Notes under the pieces: generated by a model | The model's database searches: none | Told to the model about the DNA's origin: nothing | What the model saw: only the letters and a program-made list of their open reading frames with translations | Shown here: positions 18,400-25,772 of the stretch, piece by piece | Layout: every line of letters begins with the position of its first letter | Position numbering within the stretch: position 1 is the stretch's first letter | Translations under genes and position numbers: made by a program | NCBI RefSeq assembly: GCF_001021385.1 | Contig: NZ_CP011773.1 | Location: 4,836,001 to 4,900,000 of the forward strand | Length of the DNA stretch: 64,000 nt | Source of the DNA: Mycobacterium sp. EPa45 | GTDB lineage: Bacteria > Actinomycetota > Actinomycetes > Mycobacteriales > Mycobacteriaceae | Reading direction: 5' to 3'

Positions 18400-19248
18400 T
18401 CACCTCTCGATTGACGGAAAGCCCGCGCCGGGGATCTCGACCCTGATCGTTTCGACACACGACCGCCGGGTGCCGACGAGCCGCTGCGGATACGCGTCCG
18501 AGCTGGAAACCAGGAACAGGGTCCGCCGGTCCGGTGCACCGAGCATGCAGGCGATCGCCGCACGGTCGCCGATGTCGATGCGATCGGTGACCTCGCCGCC
18601 GGCCACGACCCGCTCGAACTGATGCGCCAGCGTCATCGACGTCCACACCCCGCCGGCTTCGTCGAGCGCGATCCCGTCCGGCGGCCCGTCGAGGCCGTCG
18701 GCGAACACCCGCCGCCCGGACAGCCCACCGTCGGCGTCGATGTCGTAGGCCGTCAGCCGCCGCCCGATCGACTCCGCGACGATGAGCGTGCCGCCGTCCG
18801 GCGTGATCGCCATGCCGTTGGGGAAGTCGAGGTCGCCGGCGACCACGGTCACCGCATCATCGAGATCGAGCCGGACGATGACGCCGCCCTCGCGCGCCTG
18901 CGAGCCGATGTAGGCCCGGCCGCGCGCGTCGACCACCATGTCACCGAGGCTGGCCGGCGCGATCCCGGACAGGTCGGCGACCTGGGTGACGACGTCCCCG
19001 TCATAGCTGAGCACCGCGCGGCGTTCGGTCGACACGATCAGCAGCGTGCCATCCGGCCGGAACCCCAGCCCGGCGGGCGCGTGACCGGGCAGCTCCACGG
19101 TCGTCACCGACCCGTCGAGAGTGATCGTGTGCACGGCATCACCGAGCATGTCGGACAACCACAGCAGGCCTTCGAACCAGCGCGGACCTTCACCGAAGCA
19201 GAATCCGCTGGCAAGCTGAGCTCGGGACAAGGAGCTGAGGACCGTCAT
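18400..19248 (-). CDS. SMP-30/gluconolactonase-like beta-propeller
   Basis: 282 residues starting MTVLSSLSRAQLASGFCFGEGPRWFEG; the EGPRW motif, DMVVDARGRAYIG, PNGMAITPDGGTLIVAES and PDGIALDEAGGVW are typical of the SMP-30 six-bladed propeller, where Glu, Asn and Asp residues bind a divalent metal. The family opens lactones or hydrolyses esters. In this context it may open lactones formed by the Baeyer-Villiger-type monooxygenase encoded at 21862; that link is inference. It is the first gene of a leftward pair, with the spaced motif at 19254-19285 immediately upstream. Confidence 0.88.
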   Translation of the reverse strand: MTVLSSLSRAQLASGFCFGEGPRWFEGLLWLSDMLGDAVHTITLDGSVTTVELPGHAPAGLGFRPDGTLLIVSTERRAVLSYDGDVVTQVADLSGIAPASLGDMVVDARGRAYIGSQAREGGVIVRLDLDDAVTVVAGDLDFPNGMAITPDGGTLIVAESIGRRLTAYDIDADGGLSGRRVFADGLDGPPDGIALDEAGGVWTSMTLAHQFERVVAGGEVTDRIDIGDRAAIACMLGAPDRRTLFLVSSSDAYPQRLVGTRRSCVETIRVEIPGAGFPSIER

Positions 19249-19253
19249 GCCAT

Positions 19254-19285
19254 ACCTTTACAAAACATCGCATAAGTGTCACGCT
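19254..19285. promoter_or_regulatory. Spaced motif ACCTTTACA-N14-TGTCACGCT, copy 1
   Basis: An 18-base two-part motif with a fixed 14-base gap, six bases upstream of the SMP-30 start codon and 50 bases before the rightward dehydrogenase start. An identical pair with the same gap recurs at 24269-24300, at the far end of the catabolic operon. The outer halves are a partial dyad (TTTACA versus GTGACA on the other strand), as for a protein-binding site. Confidence 0.6.
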
Positions 19286-19299
19286 CCGTACGTGGCACT
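19275..19299. promoter_or_regulatory. Inverted repeat between divergent catabolic operons
   Basis: AGTGTCAC-N9-GTGGCACT has 8-bp arms with one mismatch. It overlaps the right half of the spaced motif and sits in the divergent promoter between the SMP-30 and dehydrogenase genes. It is a likely regulator site; the regulator is not encoded next to it. Confidence 0.5.
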
Positions 19300-19334
19300 G
19301 TCAACGACCCACGCGTTATCGGAGGCCTGAGCCT

Positions 19335-20306
19335 GTGTGGTGTTATCGGCTTGTCGCGCCGTACACGTTCGAGCGAGTCACGGTGGAAGAGCCTGCGCAG
19401 GGACGTCTGCGCGGCGGGCAGGTGCTGCTGAAGTTCCTCGCCGCGGGCATCTGCGGCAGCGACATCCCCGGCTTCAAGGGAGTGCAGGGCCGCCTGCCCG
19501 GTGACACCGGGGCGCTGGCCGCCGAGATGGCCGGCTTCCCGATCCACGAGATCGTTGGCGAAGTCCTGGCCAGCGCCCACCCCGATCATCGGCCCGGTGA
19601 CCGGGTCGTCGGCTGGGCATCCGGCTTCGACGGACTGATGGAATTCGTCGTCTCCGACGGCGACGGGCTGGCCCCCTACGATCCGGCGCTGCGCCCCGAA
19701 CATGCGGTCGGACTACAGCCGCTGGCCTGCATTCTGTATGCGCTCGAACAGCTTCCGCCGTTGGCCGGCAAGCGGGTCGCGGTGATCGGTCAGGGCTCGA
19801 TCGGGCTGCTGTTCTCGTATGCGGCCAAGGCCGCCGGCGCCGAGCATGTCACCGGCGTGGACCCCATCTACCGCGACGACATCGCCGCGAAGTTCGGCGT
19901 CGACACCGTTGTTCGGTCCACCAGCGACCGTTGGGTGGCGCACCTCGCGCCACACGACAAGCCGGACGTCGTCATCGAAGCCGTCGGCCATCAGGTAGCC
20001 ACCCTCAACAACGCGGTCGAAGCGGCCGCGTTCGGCGGCACGGTGTTCTATTTCGGCGTGCCCGACGATGACAGTTACCCGATCAGCATGCGCACCATGC
20101 TGCGCAACAACCTCACGCTGAAATCCGGTGTCACACTGGAGCGCCGACGGGTGCTCGACGCCGCCGATGCATTCGCGCGCGACCATTCCGACCTGCTGAG
20201 TATGTACGTCACCCATACGTTCGGCGTGGCCGACGTGCAGGACGCGTTCGAGTTCGCCTGCCGCCCGACGCCCGGGCGGGTCAAGATCTCGATCGTGGCC
20301 TCATGA
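19335..20306 (+). CDS. Medium-chain (zinc-type) alcohol dehydrogenase
   Basis: 323 residues from a GTG with GGAGG about ten bases upstream. The catalytic domain has GICGSDIPGFKG (zinc-ligand Cys region), and the Rossmann domain has VAVIGQGSIGLL. The four-cysteine structural-zinc lobe of classical ADHs is absent and the protein is shorter than the usual ~350 residues. It would oxidise an alcohol or a sugar/threonine-type substrate with NAD(P). It is the first gene of the rightward catabolic operon; its stop overlaps the aldolase ATG (ATGA). Confidence 0.88.
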   Translation: MWCYRLVAPYTFERVTVEEPAQGRLRGGQVLLKFLAAGICGSDIPGFKGVQGRLPGDTGALAAEMAGFPIHEIVGEVLASAHPDHRPGDRVVGWASGFDGLMEFVVSDGDGLAPYDPALRPEHAVGLQPLACILYALEQLPPLAGKRVAVIGQGSIGLLFSYAAKAAGAEHVTGVDPIYRDDIAAKFGVDTVVRSTSDRWVAHLAPHDKPDVVIEAVGHQVATLNNAVEAAAFGGTVFYFGVPDDDSYPISMRTMLRNNLTLKSGVTLERRRVLDAADAFARDHSDLLSMYVTHTFGVADVQDAFEFACRPTPGRVKISIVAS

Positions 20307-21058
20307 CCACCAGCAGATTGCAGCAGACGCTCACCGACAAGCCGCATGCGTGGGGTGGCTGGATCACCGGCCCGTCATTTCTCGGACCCGACGAATTCGC
20401 CAACGCCGGTTACGATTACGTTGGCTTCGACATCCAGCACGGCTATCTCGACGACGCCGACGTGGCGATGATCCTGCGCCGCATGGAGCACGTTCCGATC
20501 GCCACCGCGGTGCGGGTGCCCTCGACGGCCGCCGCTCCGATCGGGCGGGTTCTCGACGCGGGCGCCGACGCGATCATCGTCGCGATGGTCGACCGGCCGG
20601 AACAGGCCGCCGAAGCGGTGGCCGCAACCCGCTACGCGCCTGAGGGAATTCGTAGCTTCGGGCCGTTGCGCGCCAGCCTCGGAATCGACCCGGCCGCAAT
20701 CGCCGGCCGGGTCAGCGTGTTCGCGATGATCGAGACGGTGGCCGGCCTGGATGCGGTCGTCGACATCTGTGCGGTACCCGGCCTGGCCGGCGTTTACGTC
20801 GGACCCGCGGATCTGGCGATCGCCCTGGGCGAAGGAGTGGTCAAGGCCACCGGCCAGCCGAAAGTCCGCGATGCGATCGTGCGCGTACAGCAGGCCGCGG
20901 CGGCCGCAGGTGTCGTGGCAGGTATCCACGCCGGTGACGGTGTGACGGGAAAGGAATTGGCCGCGTTGGGCTTTCAGATGATCACGTTGGCCCCGGAGTC
21001 GCAGGCGCTGCGGCGCGGGGCGATCGCACATCTCGCAGAAGCCGAGGGCCGCGCATGA
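20303..21058 (+). CDS. HpcH/HpaI-family class II aldolase
   Basis: 251 residues, starting in the stop codon of the dehydrogenase gene. It has the family's TIM-barrel layout: GYDYVGFDIQHGYLDD, ATAVRVPS, AIIVAMVDRPEQAAEAV, FAMIETVAGLDAV and VYVGPADLAIALG (Glu and Asp metal ligands in the IE and PADLA segments). The family cleaves or forms 2-keto-hydroxy acids, often giving pyruvate plus an aldehyde. In this operon it may make the final carbon-carbon cut. Its TGA overlaps the first minicistron of the tandem repeat that follows. Confidence 0.85.
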   Translation: MTTSRLQQTLTDKPHAWGGWITGPSFLGPDEFANAGYDYVGFDIQHGYLDDADVAMILRRMEHVPIATAVRVPSTAAAPIGRVLDAGADAIIVAMVDRPEQAAEAVAATRYAPEGIRSFGPLRASLGIDPAAIAGRVSVFAMIETVAGLDAVVDICAVPGLAGVYVGPADLAIALGEGVVKATGQPKVRDAIVRVQQAAAAAGVVAGIHAGDGVTGKELAALGFQMITLAPESQALRRGAIAHLAEAEGRA

Positions 21059-21108
21059 CCCCGCCGGCGACGATGCAGAGCGAAGCGATGAGGAGGAGCG
21101 GCGCATGA
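21055..21108 (+). CDS. MIRU-encoded minicistron 1 (17 residues)
   Basis: MTPPATMQSEAMRRSGA. It starts in the aldolase stop (ATGA) and ends in the start of the identical second minicistron. A ribosome reading the operon would be expected to translate it; whether the peptide has any function is unknown. It may serve only to keep translational coupling across the repeat. Confidence 0.4.
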   Translation: MTPPATMQSEAMRRSGA

Positions 21109-21158
21109 CCCCGCCGGCGACGATGCAGAGCGAAGCGATGAGGAGGAGCGGCGCATGA
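21105..21158 (+). CDS. MIRU-encoded minicistron 2 (17 residues)
   Basis: Identical in sequence to minicistron 1. Its TGA overlaps the ATG of the SDR gene at 21155, so three successive ATGA junctions link the aldolase and SDR genes. Confidence 0.4.
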   Translation: MTPPATMQSEAMRRSGA

Positions 21159-21880
21159 CCAAGGTGGCACTGGTCACCGGTGCGGCCCGCGGCCAGGGTG
21201 CGGCGCTGGTCAGGCGACTGCGCGCTGACGGCTTCCAGGTTGCGGCCGCCGACCGGCTGATCGACGACCTGCGCAAGCAGATCGACGCGCTCGACGACCC
21301 CGGCGTGATCGCCGTCGAGCTGGACGTCACCTCCGAGCAGCTGTGGGCGAGCGCGGTGGCCGACGTGGTCGAGCGGTTGGGTGGGTTGAGCACACTGGTG
21401 AACAATGCCGGCGTGCTACACCGCGCGCCGCTGTCGGAGGAGACCGCGGAGGGTTTCGAAAGCAGCTGGCGATTCAACACTTTGGGTCCGTTCCTCGGCA
21501 TCCGCGCGTCGCTGCCACACCTTCGCGAAGCCGAGAACGCGGCGATCGTCAACACCTGCAGCACCGGGGCCATCCGGCCGTTCCCGTTCCACGCCGCATA
21601 CGGATCGTCGAAATGGGCGTTGCGCGGCCTGACCCAGATCGCCGCGGCAGAACTTGCCGGCGAGGGCATCCGGGTCAATGCCGTCTTCCCCGGACCGATC
21701 GACACTCCGATGCTCGACGACACCGCCCGGCAGCGGCTGATCGAACGGTCCTACAGCGGCCGTCTCGGCCAGCCGATGGAAGTGGCGGACGCGGTGGCGT
21801 TCCTGGTGTCCGAGCACGCGTCGTTCATCACCGGATCCGAGCTCGTCGTCGACGGTGGCCAGTGCCTGCGGATCGGCTGA
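21155..21880 (+). CDS. Short-chain dehydrogenase/reductase
   Basis: 241 residues, with the ribosome site supplied by the repeat unit. A classical SDR: cofactor motif TGAARGQG (residues 8-15), NNAG near 87, catalytic Ser in NTCSTGA and the YxxxK pair in AAYGSSKWAL, and the C-terminal FITGSELVVDGG. It interconverts an alcohol and a ketone with NAD(H). In the operon it may supply or remove the ketone used by the monooxygenase. The tail overlaps the next gene. Confidence 0.9.
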   Translation: MTKVALVTGAARGQGAALVRRLRADGFQVAAADRLIDDLRKQIDALDDPGVIAVELDVTSEQLWASAVADVVERLGGLSTLVNNAGVLHRAPLSEETAEGFESSWRFNTLGPFLGIRASLPHLREAENAAIVNTCSTGAIRPFPFHAAYGSSKWALRGLTQIAAAELAGEGIRVNAVFPGPIDTPMLDDTARQRLIERSYSGRLGQPMEVADAVAFLVSEHASFITGSELVVDGGQCLRIG

Positions 21881-23340
21881 GCCCGCTGTCGGTCGGCATC
21901 GTCGGTGCCGGGCCAGGCGGACTGGCGCTGGGAATCTTTCTGGCCAAGGCCGGCTTTCGGGACTTCACGATCTTTGACCGCGAGGACGGCGTCGGCGGCA
22001 CCTGGCGGATCAACACCTATCCCGGACTGGCCTGCGATGTGAAGTCGCACCTGTACTCGTATTCGTTCGACCTGAACTCCGAGTGGAGCCGGATGTGGCC
22101 GGGCCAGCCCGAACTGCTCGAGTACTTCGAACGCTCCACCGACCGGCACGGCCTGCGGCCGCACCTGCGGCTGAACACCGAAATCACCTCCGCTCAGTGG
22201 AATTCCGGCACAAACAGCTGGACCCTGACCGACTCGACGGGCGTGCAGCACACCTTCGACATCGTGGTCTCGGCCGTCGGCATGTTCACCAGGCCGTTGC
22301 TGCCCGAGCTGCCCGAGCAGGAGCCGTTCACCGGTACCGTGATGCACACCGCGCGCTGGGACCACTCGGTGGACCTCACCGGAACGCGGGTAGCCGTGCT
22401 GGGGACCGGATCGACTGCCTCGCAGCTTCTGCCCGAGGTCGCCAAAGTTGCCGACAAGGTGTACTCGGTACAGCGCTCCCCCACCTGGATCCTGCCGAAG
22501 CCGGACCGGCCCTACACCGACCGGGAGCGCTGGGTCTTCAGGCGAATCCCGTTCGCCAAGAAGCTCTATCGGACCCGGCTGTGGCTGCGTAGTGAACGCA
22601 ACATCTCGGTGATCGAGAACGGCAGTGACAAGACGCAGGATTTCAAGGACATCTCGCTGCGGTTCCTGGAATCGTCGGTCACCGATCCGGAGCTTCGCGC
22701 CAAGCTCACCCCCGACCACCCGTTGGGCTGCAAGCGGCTGGTGTTCGCAGGAGACTACCTGTCCACGCTGACCCGGCCGCACGTCGAGGTGGTGTCCAGC
22801 CCTGCCCGTGCGCTGCGGGCACGCTCACTGGTGACCGAGGACGGTTCCGAACTGGACGTTGACGTGGTGCTGTGCGCCACCGGTTACGCCGCCACCGACT
22901 ACCTGGGCCAGATCGAGGTCACCGGAGAAGCCGGCCGATCGCTGCACGACACCTGGCGCGACGGTGCATTCGCGTATCTGGGGATGGCGGTGCCGGGCTT
23001 CCCGAACTTCTTCATGCTCTACGGGCCCAACACCAACGTCGGCTCCAACAGCGTGATCTTCGTCCTCGAAGCCCAGGCGCACTACATCGTGCGGGCGCTG
23101 AAACACCTGCGCCGCAACCGGCGACGATACGTCGCGGTGCGCGCCGACACCATGGCAGCCTTCCTGGCCGACGTCGACAGGTGGATGGCAGGCACCGTGT
23201 GGATTACTGCGTGCAGCAACTACTTTCGGGCACCCAATGGCCGGGTCATCACGCAGTGGCCGCGCAGTGCCGGCGCGTTCTGGGCGATGACTCGACGTTT
23301 TCGCCCGCGCGACTACCTGTTCACCCCACCGGGCGGCTAG
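21862..23340 (+). CDS. Flavin monooxygenase, Baeyer-Villiger type
   Basis: 492 residues if it starts at the GTG at 21862, which overlaps the SDR gene by 19 bp; the frame is open further upstream, but homology begins at SVGIVGAGPGG. Two Rossmann motifs are present: FAD GIVGAGPGGLALG and NADPH VAVLGTGSTASQ. Between them the Baeyer-Villiger fingerprint reads FTGTVMHTARWDHS (FxGxxxHxxxW). GTWRINTYPG is also typical. Such enzymes insert oxygen next to a ketone to give an ester or lactone. An esterase gene follows at once and an SMP-30 lactonase is encoded divergently, which supports a ketone-to-ester-to-acid route. Confidence 0.88.
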   Translation: MPADRLSPLSVGIVGAGPGGLALGIFLAKAGFRDFTIFDREDGVGGTWRINTYPGLACDVKSHLYSYSFDLNSEWSRMWPGQPELLEYFERSTDRHGLRPHLRLNTEITSAQWNSGTNSWTLTDSTGVQHTFDIVVSAVGMFTRPLLPELPEQEPFTGTVMHTARWDHSVDLTGTRVAVLGTGSTASQLLPEVAKVADKVYSVQRSPTWILPKPDRPYTDRERWVFRRIPFAKKLYRTRLWLRSERNISVIENGSDKTQDFKDISLRFLESSVTDPELRAKLTPDHPLGCKRLVFAGDYLSTLTRPHVEVVSSPARALRARSLVTEDGSELDVDVVLCATGYAATDYLGQIEVTGEAGRSLHDTWRDGAFAYLGMAVPGFPNFFMLYGPNTNVGSNSVIFVLEAQAHYIVRALKHLRRNRRRYVAVRADTMAAFLADVDRWMAGTVWITACSNYFRAPNGRVITQWPRSAGAFWAMTRRFRPRDYLFTPPGG

Positions 23341-23342
23341 CC

Positions 23343-24269
23343 GTGGAACCCGACCCCGACATCCTCCGTCGGCTCGACCCCGCGCTGCACGCATTCGGCG
23401 CCGCACGCACCGATCTGTCGCTGCACACCCTCGCCGCCGTCCGGGAGTCACTCAATGCTCGACGCGCGGAGGCCGTCGGGCAGATCGACACGACCGGGGT
23501 CGACATCATCGATACCCCCGTCGCGGGCGTTCCGGTGCGCATCTACCGCGGTGCACCGTCCCCGTCGCCCGCCGTGATCTACTGCCACGCCGGGGCGTTC
23601 GTGCTGGGCAACCTCGATACCGATCATCGCCAGTGCGTCGAACTGGCCCGGCGCGCCCGCTGCATCCTGGTGTCCGTCGACTACCGGCTGGCCCCCGAGA
23701 ACCCGTACCCCGCGGGGTTCGACGACGTCGCCACTGTGCTGCAGTGGGCCTGGACGGCCGCCGACGATCTGGGAATCGACCGCGGCCGGCTGGCGCTGGC
23801 CGGGAACAGCGGCGGGGCGGCGCTGGCCGCTGGTCTGGCACAGCGATCAGCTGCCGAGGAGGTCCCGCCGATCGTGGGCCTGCTGCTGCATCAGCCGGTG
23901 CTCGACGACCGCCCCACCGCGTCGAAGGCGGAGTTCGGCTCGACACCGGGCTTCGACGGTCCCGCGACCGTGGCGATGTGGCGCCACTATCTCGGCGCGA
24001 GCGAACCGAGCGCCGCCTCGGTGCCGGCCCGCAGTCACCAAATGATCGGGGCGGCAAGCACCTTCATCACCTGCTCGGAGTTGGATCCGCTGCGCGACGA
24101 AGCACTGGACTACGCCCGCCGTTTGTTGTGCGCGGGTGTCCGCACCGACCTGCACATCTTCGGCGGGACCTGCCACGGGTTCGATTCACTGTGCCCCGAT
24201 TGGGAGGTCAGTAACGCTCTGCTGACGATGCAGGCCGGGGCACTCCAGCGTTTTTTCGGTCCATCATGA
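23343..24269 (+). CDS. Alpha/beta hydrolase, hormone-sensitive-lipase (acetyl esterase) family
   Basis: 308 residues from the GTG two bases after the monooxygenase stop. HSL-family features: the oxyanion motif reads CHAGAFVLG (HAG instead of the usual HGGG), the nucleophile elbow is GNSGGAA (usually GDSAGG), an Asp lies in ELDPLRDE and the catalytic His in TCHGFDS. It probably cleaves the ester made by the monooxygenase. The altered oxyanion motif may shift specificity. Its stop overlaps a possible ATG of the next frame. Confidence 0.85.
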   Translation: MEPDPDILRRLDPALHAFGAARTDLSLHTLAAVRESLNARRAEAVGQIDTTGVDIIDTPVAGVPVRIYRGAPSPSPAVIYCHAGAFVLGNLDTDHRQCVELARRARCILVSVDYRLAPENPYPAGFDDVATVLQWAWTAADDLGIDRGRLALAGNSGGAALAAGLAQRSAAEEVPPIVGLLLHQPVLDDRPTASKAEFGSTPGFDGPATVAMWRHYLGASEPSAASVPARSHQMIGAASTFITCSELDPLRDEALDYARRLLCAGVRTDLHIFGGTCHGFDSLCPDWEVSNALLTMQAGALQRFFGPS

Positions 24270-24300
24270 CCTTTACAGATTGGCGTGAAACTGTCACGCT
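24269..24300. promoter_or_regulatory. Spaced motif ACCTTTACA-N14-TGTCACGCT, copy 2
   Basis: The same 18 bases and same 14-base gap as at 19254-19285, here at the 3' edge of the esterase gene and ending eight bases before a possible GTG start at 24308. It includes GCGTG-aaactgt-CACGC, a small dyad. It suggests an internal promoter or operator for the unknown gene that follows. Confidence 0.55.
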
Positions 24301-24307
24301 GGGTGGC

Positions 24308-24871
24308 GTGCATGAACTCGACCGACGAGACCGGCCCCGTGAGGCGGCCAGGTCGCGCCAGCGAACGCCACGACTGGCCCGCTATCAGCTCGCCGTTGTC
24401 GGCGCTCACGTGGCCGACGTGGTGGAGTCGGCGGGCGGCTGGCTGTTCGACCGGGTGATGGCGGGCTGGGACGTGCGGGTTGCGGTCGCCGACACCGGTG
24501 ACCTCGCTGCTCTCCACATCCTCGGAGTCCAGCCCGTCCCCCTCGGCGCGGTGCTCGGTGTCGGGAACGCGCCGACGGCACTCGCGGTGGCCGGCACGAT
24601 GTGCAGGTCCGACGATCGGGTGCGCGACGCGCTGACCAGCTCGGTGCGCTCGGCCCGCACCGAAGTCCTCGCCTGGGGTGAAGTGTGGCCGCCCAGTGGC
24701 GGACGGGTCGGAGCCGAGGTCCGCCACGAACTGAGTGCGGCGGCAAGGGTTTTCAAGGCACAGGCGGCATTCGCCGCCGGCCTGGACCCGATTGTCGCGC
24801 CGTTCGAGGTGTTCCGCAGCTTCGGTCAGTCGGTTCCCACCGACTACCCGGACCTGCTGCCGGTGGGCTAA
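24308..24871 (+). CDS. Hypothetical protein of the catabolic block
   Basis: 187 residues from the GTG at 24308; an ATG at 24266 overlapping the esterase stop would add 14 residues that read through the spaced motif and is less likely. No family is recognised. It is a soluble, mixed alpha/beta sequence: LARYQLAVVGAHVADVVESAGGWLFDRVMAGWDVRVAV at the start, then an Ala-rich middle, ending FGQSVPTDYPDLLPVG. There is no signal peptide or membrane helix. The stop overlaps that of the leftward SDR gene by four bases (CTAA). Confidence 0.65.
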   Translation: MHELDRRDRPREAARSRQRTPRLARYQLAVVGAHVADVVESAGGWLFDRVMAGWDVRVAVADTGDLAALHILGVQPVPLGAVLGVGNAPTALAVAGTMCRSDDRVRDALTSSVRSARTEVLAWGEVWPPSGGRVGAEVRHELSAAARVFKAQAAFAAGLDPIVAPFEVFRSFGQSVPTDYPDLLPVG

Positions 24872-25701
24872 CGATCGACGAAGATGTCGATGATCGGGTT
24901 GTCCCCGCCGCCGTAGCGGGACAAGTCCTCGACGCCGGCGGCGCGCAGCACCTCGGAGTCGATCAAGCAGCCGCCGTTGACCTTCGATCCCGGCGAGGTG
25001 ATGATCTCCACGGCGGCGTCCGCCATGATCTCGGGGCTGCGCGAGGACGCAAGCGCATCCTCGAAGTCCGCCGAGTTGGCCACCGCGGACGTCGCGATGT
25101 AGGTCTCCGGCCACAGGCAGGTGAAACCGATTCCGGTGTCGGCATATTCGGCCGCCCAGCCCAGCGACAGCAGCGTCATGCCGTACTTGGACAGGGTGTA
25201 GGACGGGTGCGCGCCCAGCCAGTGCGGGTTCATGTTCAGCGGCGGGGCGATGGTGACGACGTGGCCGTTGGGCGATTTGCGCAGGTGTGGCAGGCACGCC
25301 TTGGTCAACAGGAACGTGCCGCGGATGTTGATCTGCTGCATGAGGTCGAACTTCTTGGCCGACAGCGTCTCGGTGGAGTCGGTCGAGATCGCGCTGGCGT
25401 TGTTGACGCAGATGTCGACCCCGCCGAACTCCTTCACCGCGGTGTCCACAGCGCGCGCGACGTCCTCTTCCTTGCGCACATCACCGACGACGGCAACGGC
25501 CTTGCCGCCGGCTGCCTCGATCTCCTCGGCCGCGGTATAGACCGTGCCGGGCAGCTTCGGGTGCGGCTCGGCGGTCTTGGCCAGCAGCACGACATTGGCG
25601 CCGTGGCGGGCCGCGCCGAGGGCGATGGCCAGACCGATACCCCGGCTGCCGCCCGAGACGACCAGCGTGCGGTCGGTGAGCGAATGCTTGTCGGCCATCA
25701 T
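24868..25701 (-). CDS. HSDL2-like short-chain dehydrogenase
   Basis: 277 residues; two adjacent ATGs (25701 and 25698) follow GAGGAG, and the second has better spacing. Cofactor motif SGGSRGIGLAIA (about 16-27), NNASA near 107 instead of the common NNAG, and YTLSKYGM as the YxxxK catalytic pair. The PHPKLPGTVYTAAEEIEAAGG stretch is typical of the HSDL2 subfamily of peroxisomal/lipid-linked SDRs. It likely acts on fatty acyl or sterol-type substrates, but this is uncertain. It is convergent with the unknown gene and has a hairpin just upstream. Confidence 0.85.
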   Translation of the reverse strand: MMADKHSLTDRTLVVSGGSRGIGLAIALGAARHGANVVLLAKTAEPHPKLPGTVYTAAEEIEAAGGKAVAVVGDVRKEEDVARAVDTAVKEFGGVDICVNNASAISTDSTETLSAKKFDLMQQINIRGTFLLTKACLPHLRKSPNGHVVTIAPPLNMNPHWLGAHPSYTLSKYGMTLLSLGWAAEYADTGIGFTCLWPETYIATSAVANSADFEDALASSRSPEIMADAAVEIITSPGSKVNGGCLIDSEVLRAAGVEDLSRYGGGDNPIIDIFVDR

Positions 25702-25705
25702 TCTC

Positions 25706-25738
25706 CTCGCTGGAAACTACATTCTCTTTTTCAGCGAG
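25706..25738. promoter_or_regulatory. Inverted repeat abutting the SDR ribosome site
   Basis: CTCGCTGGAAA and TTTTCAGCGAG, 11-bp arms with one mismatch and an 11-base spacer, end five bases before the first start codon of the leftward SDR gene. In RNA this would fold into a stem whose base borders GAGGAG; in DNA it could be a repressor operator. Confidence 0.5.
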
Positions 25739-25772
25739 CATAGTACTCAGCGCAGAAGAATGTGTTGGCGGG

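Larger units (their letters stand above)
21051..21160 (+). repeat. MIRU-like 50-bp tandem repeat (2.2 copies)
   Basis: Bases 21061-21110 and 21111-21160 are identical, and 21051-21060 repeats the last ten bases, so the period is exactly 50. Each unit holds GAGGAGGAGC (a strong ribosome site) and ends in GCGCATGACC, whose ATGA is both a stop and a start. Content and behaviour match mycobacterial interspersed repetitive units (MIRUs), which lie between operon genes and carry tiny reading frames linked by ATGA overlaps. The repeat keeps translation continuous from the aldolase to the SDR gene. Confidence 0.85.
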
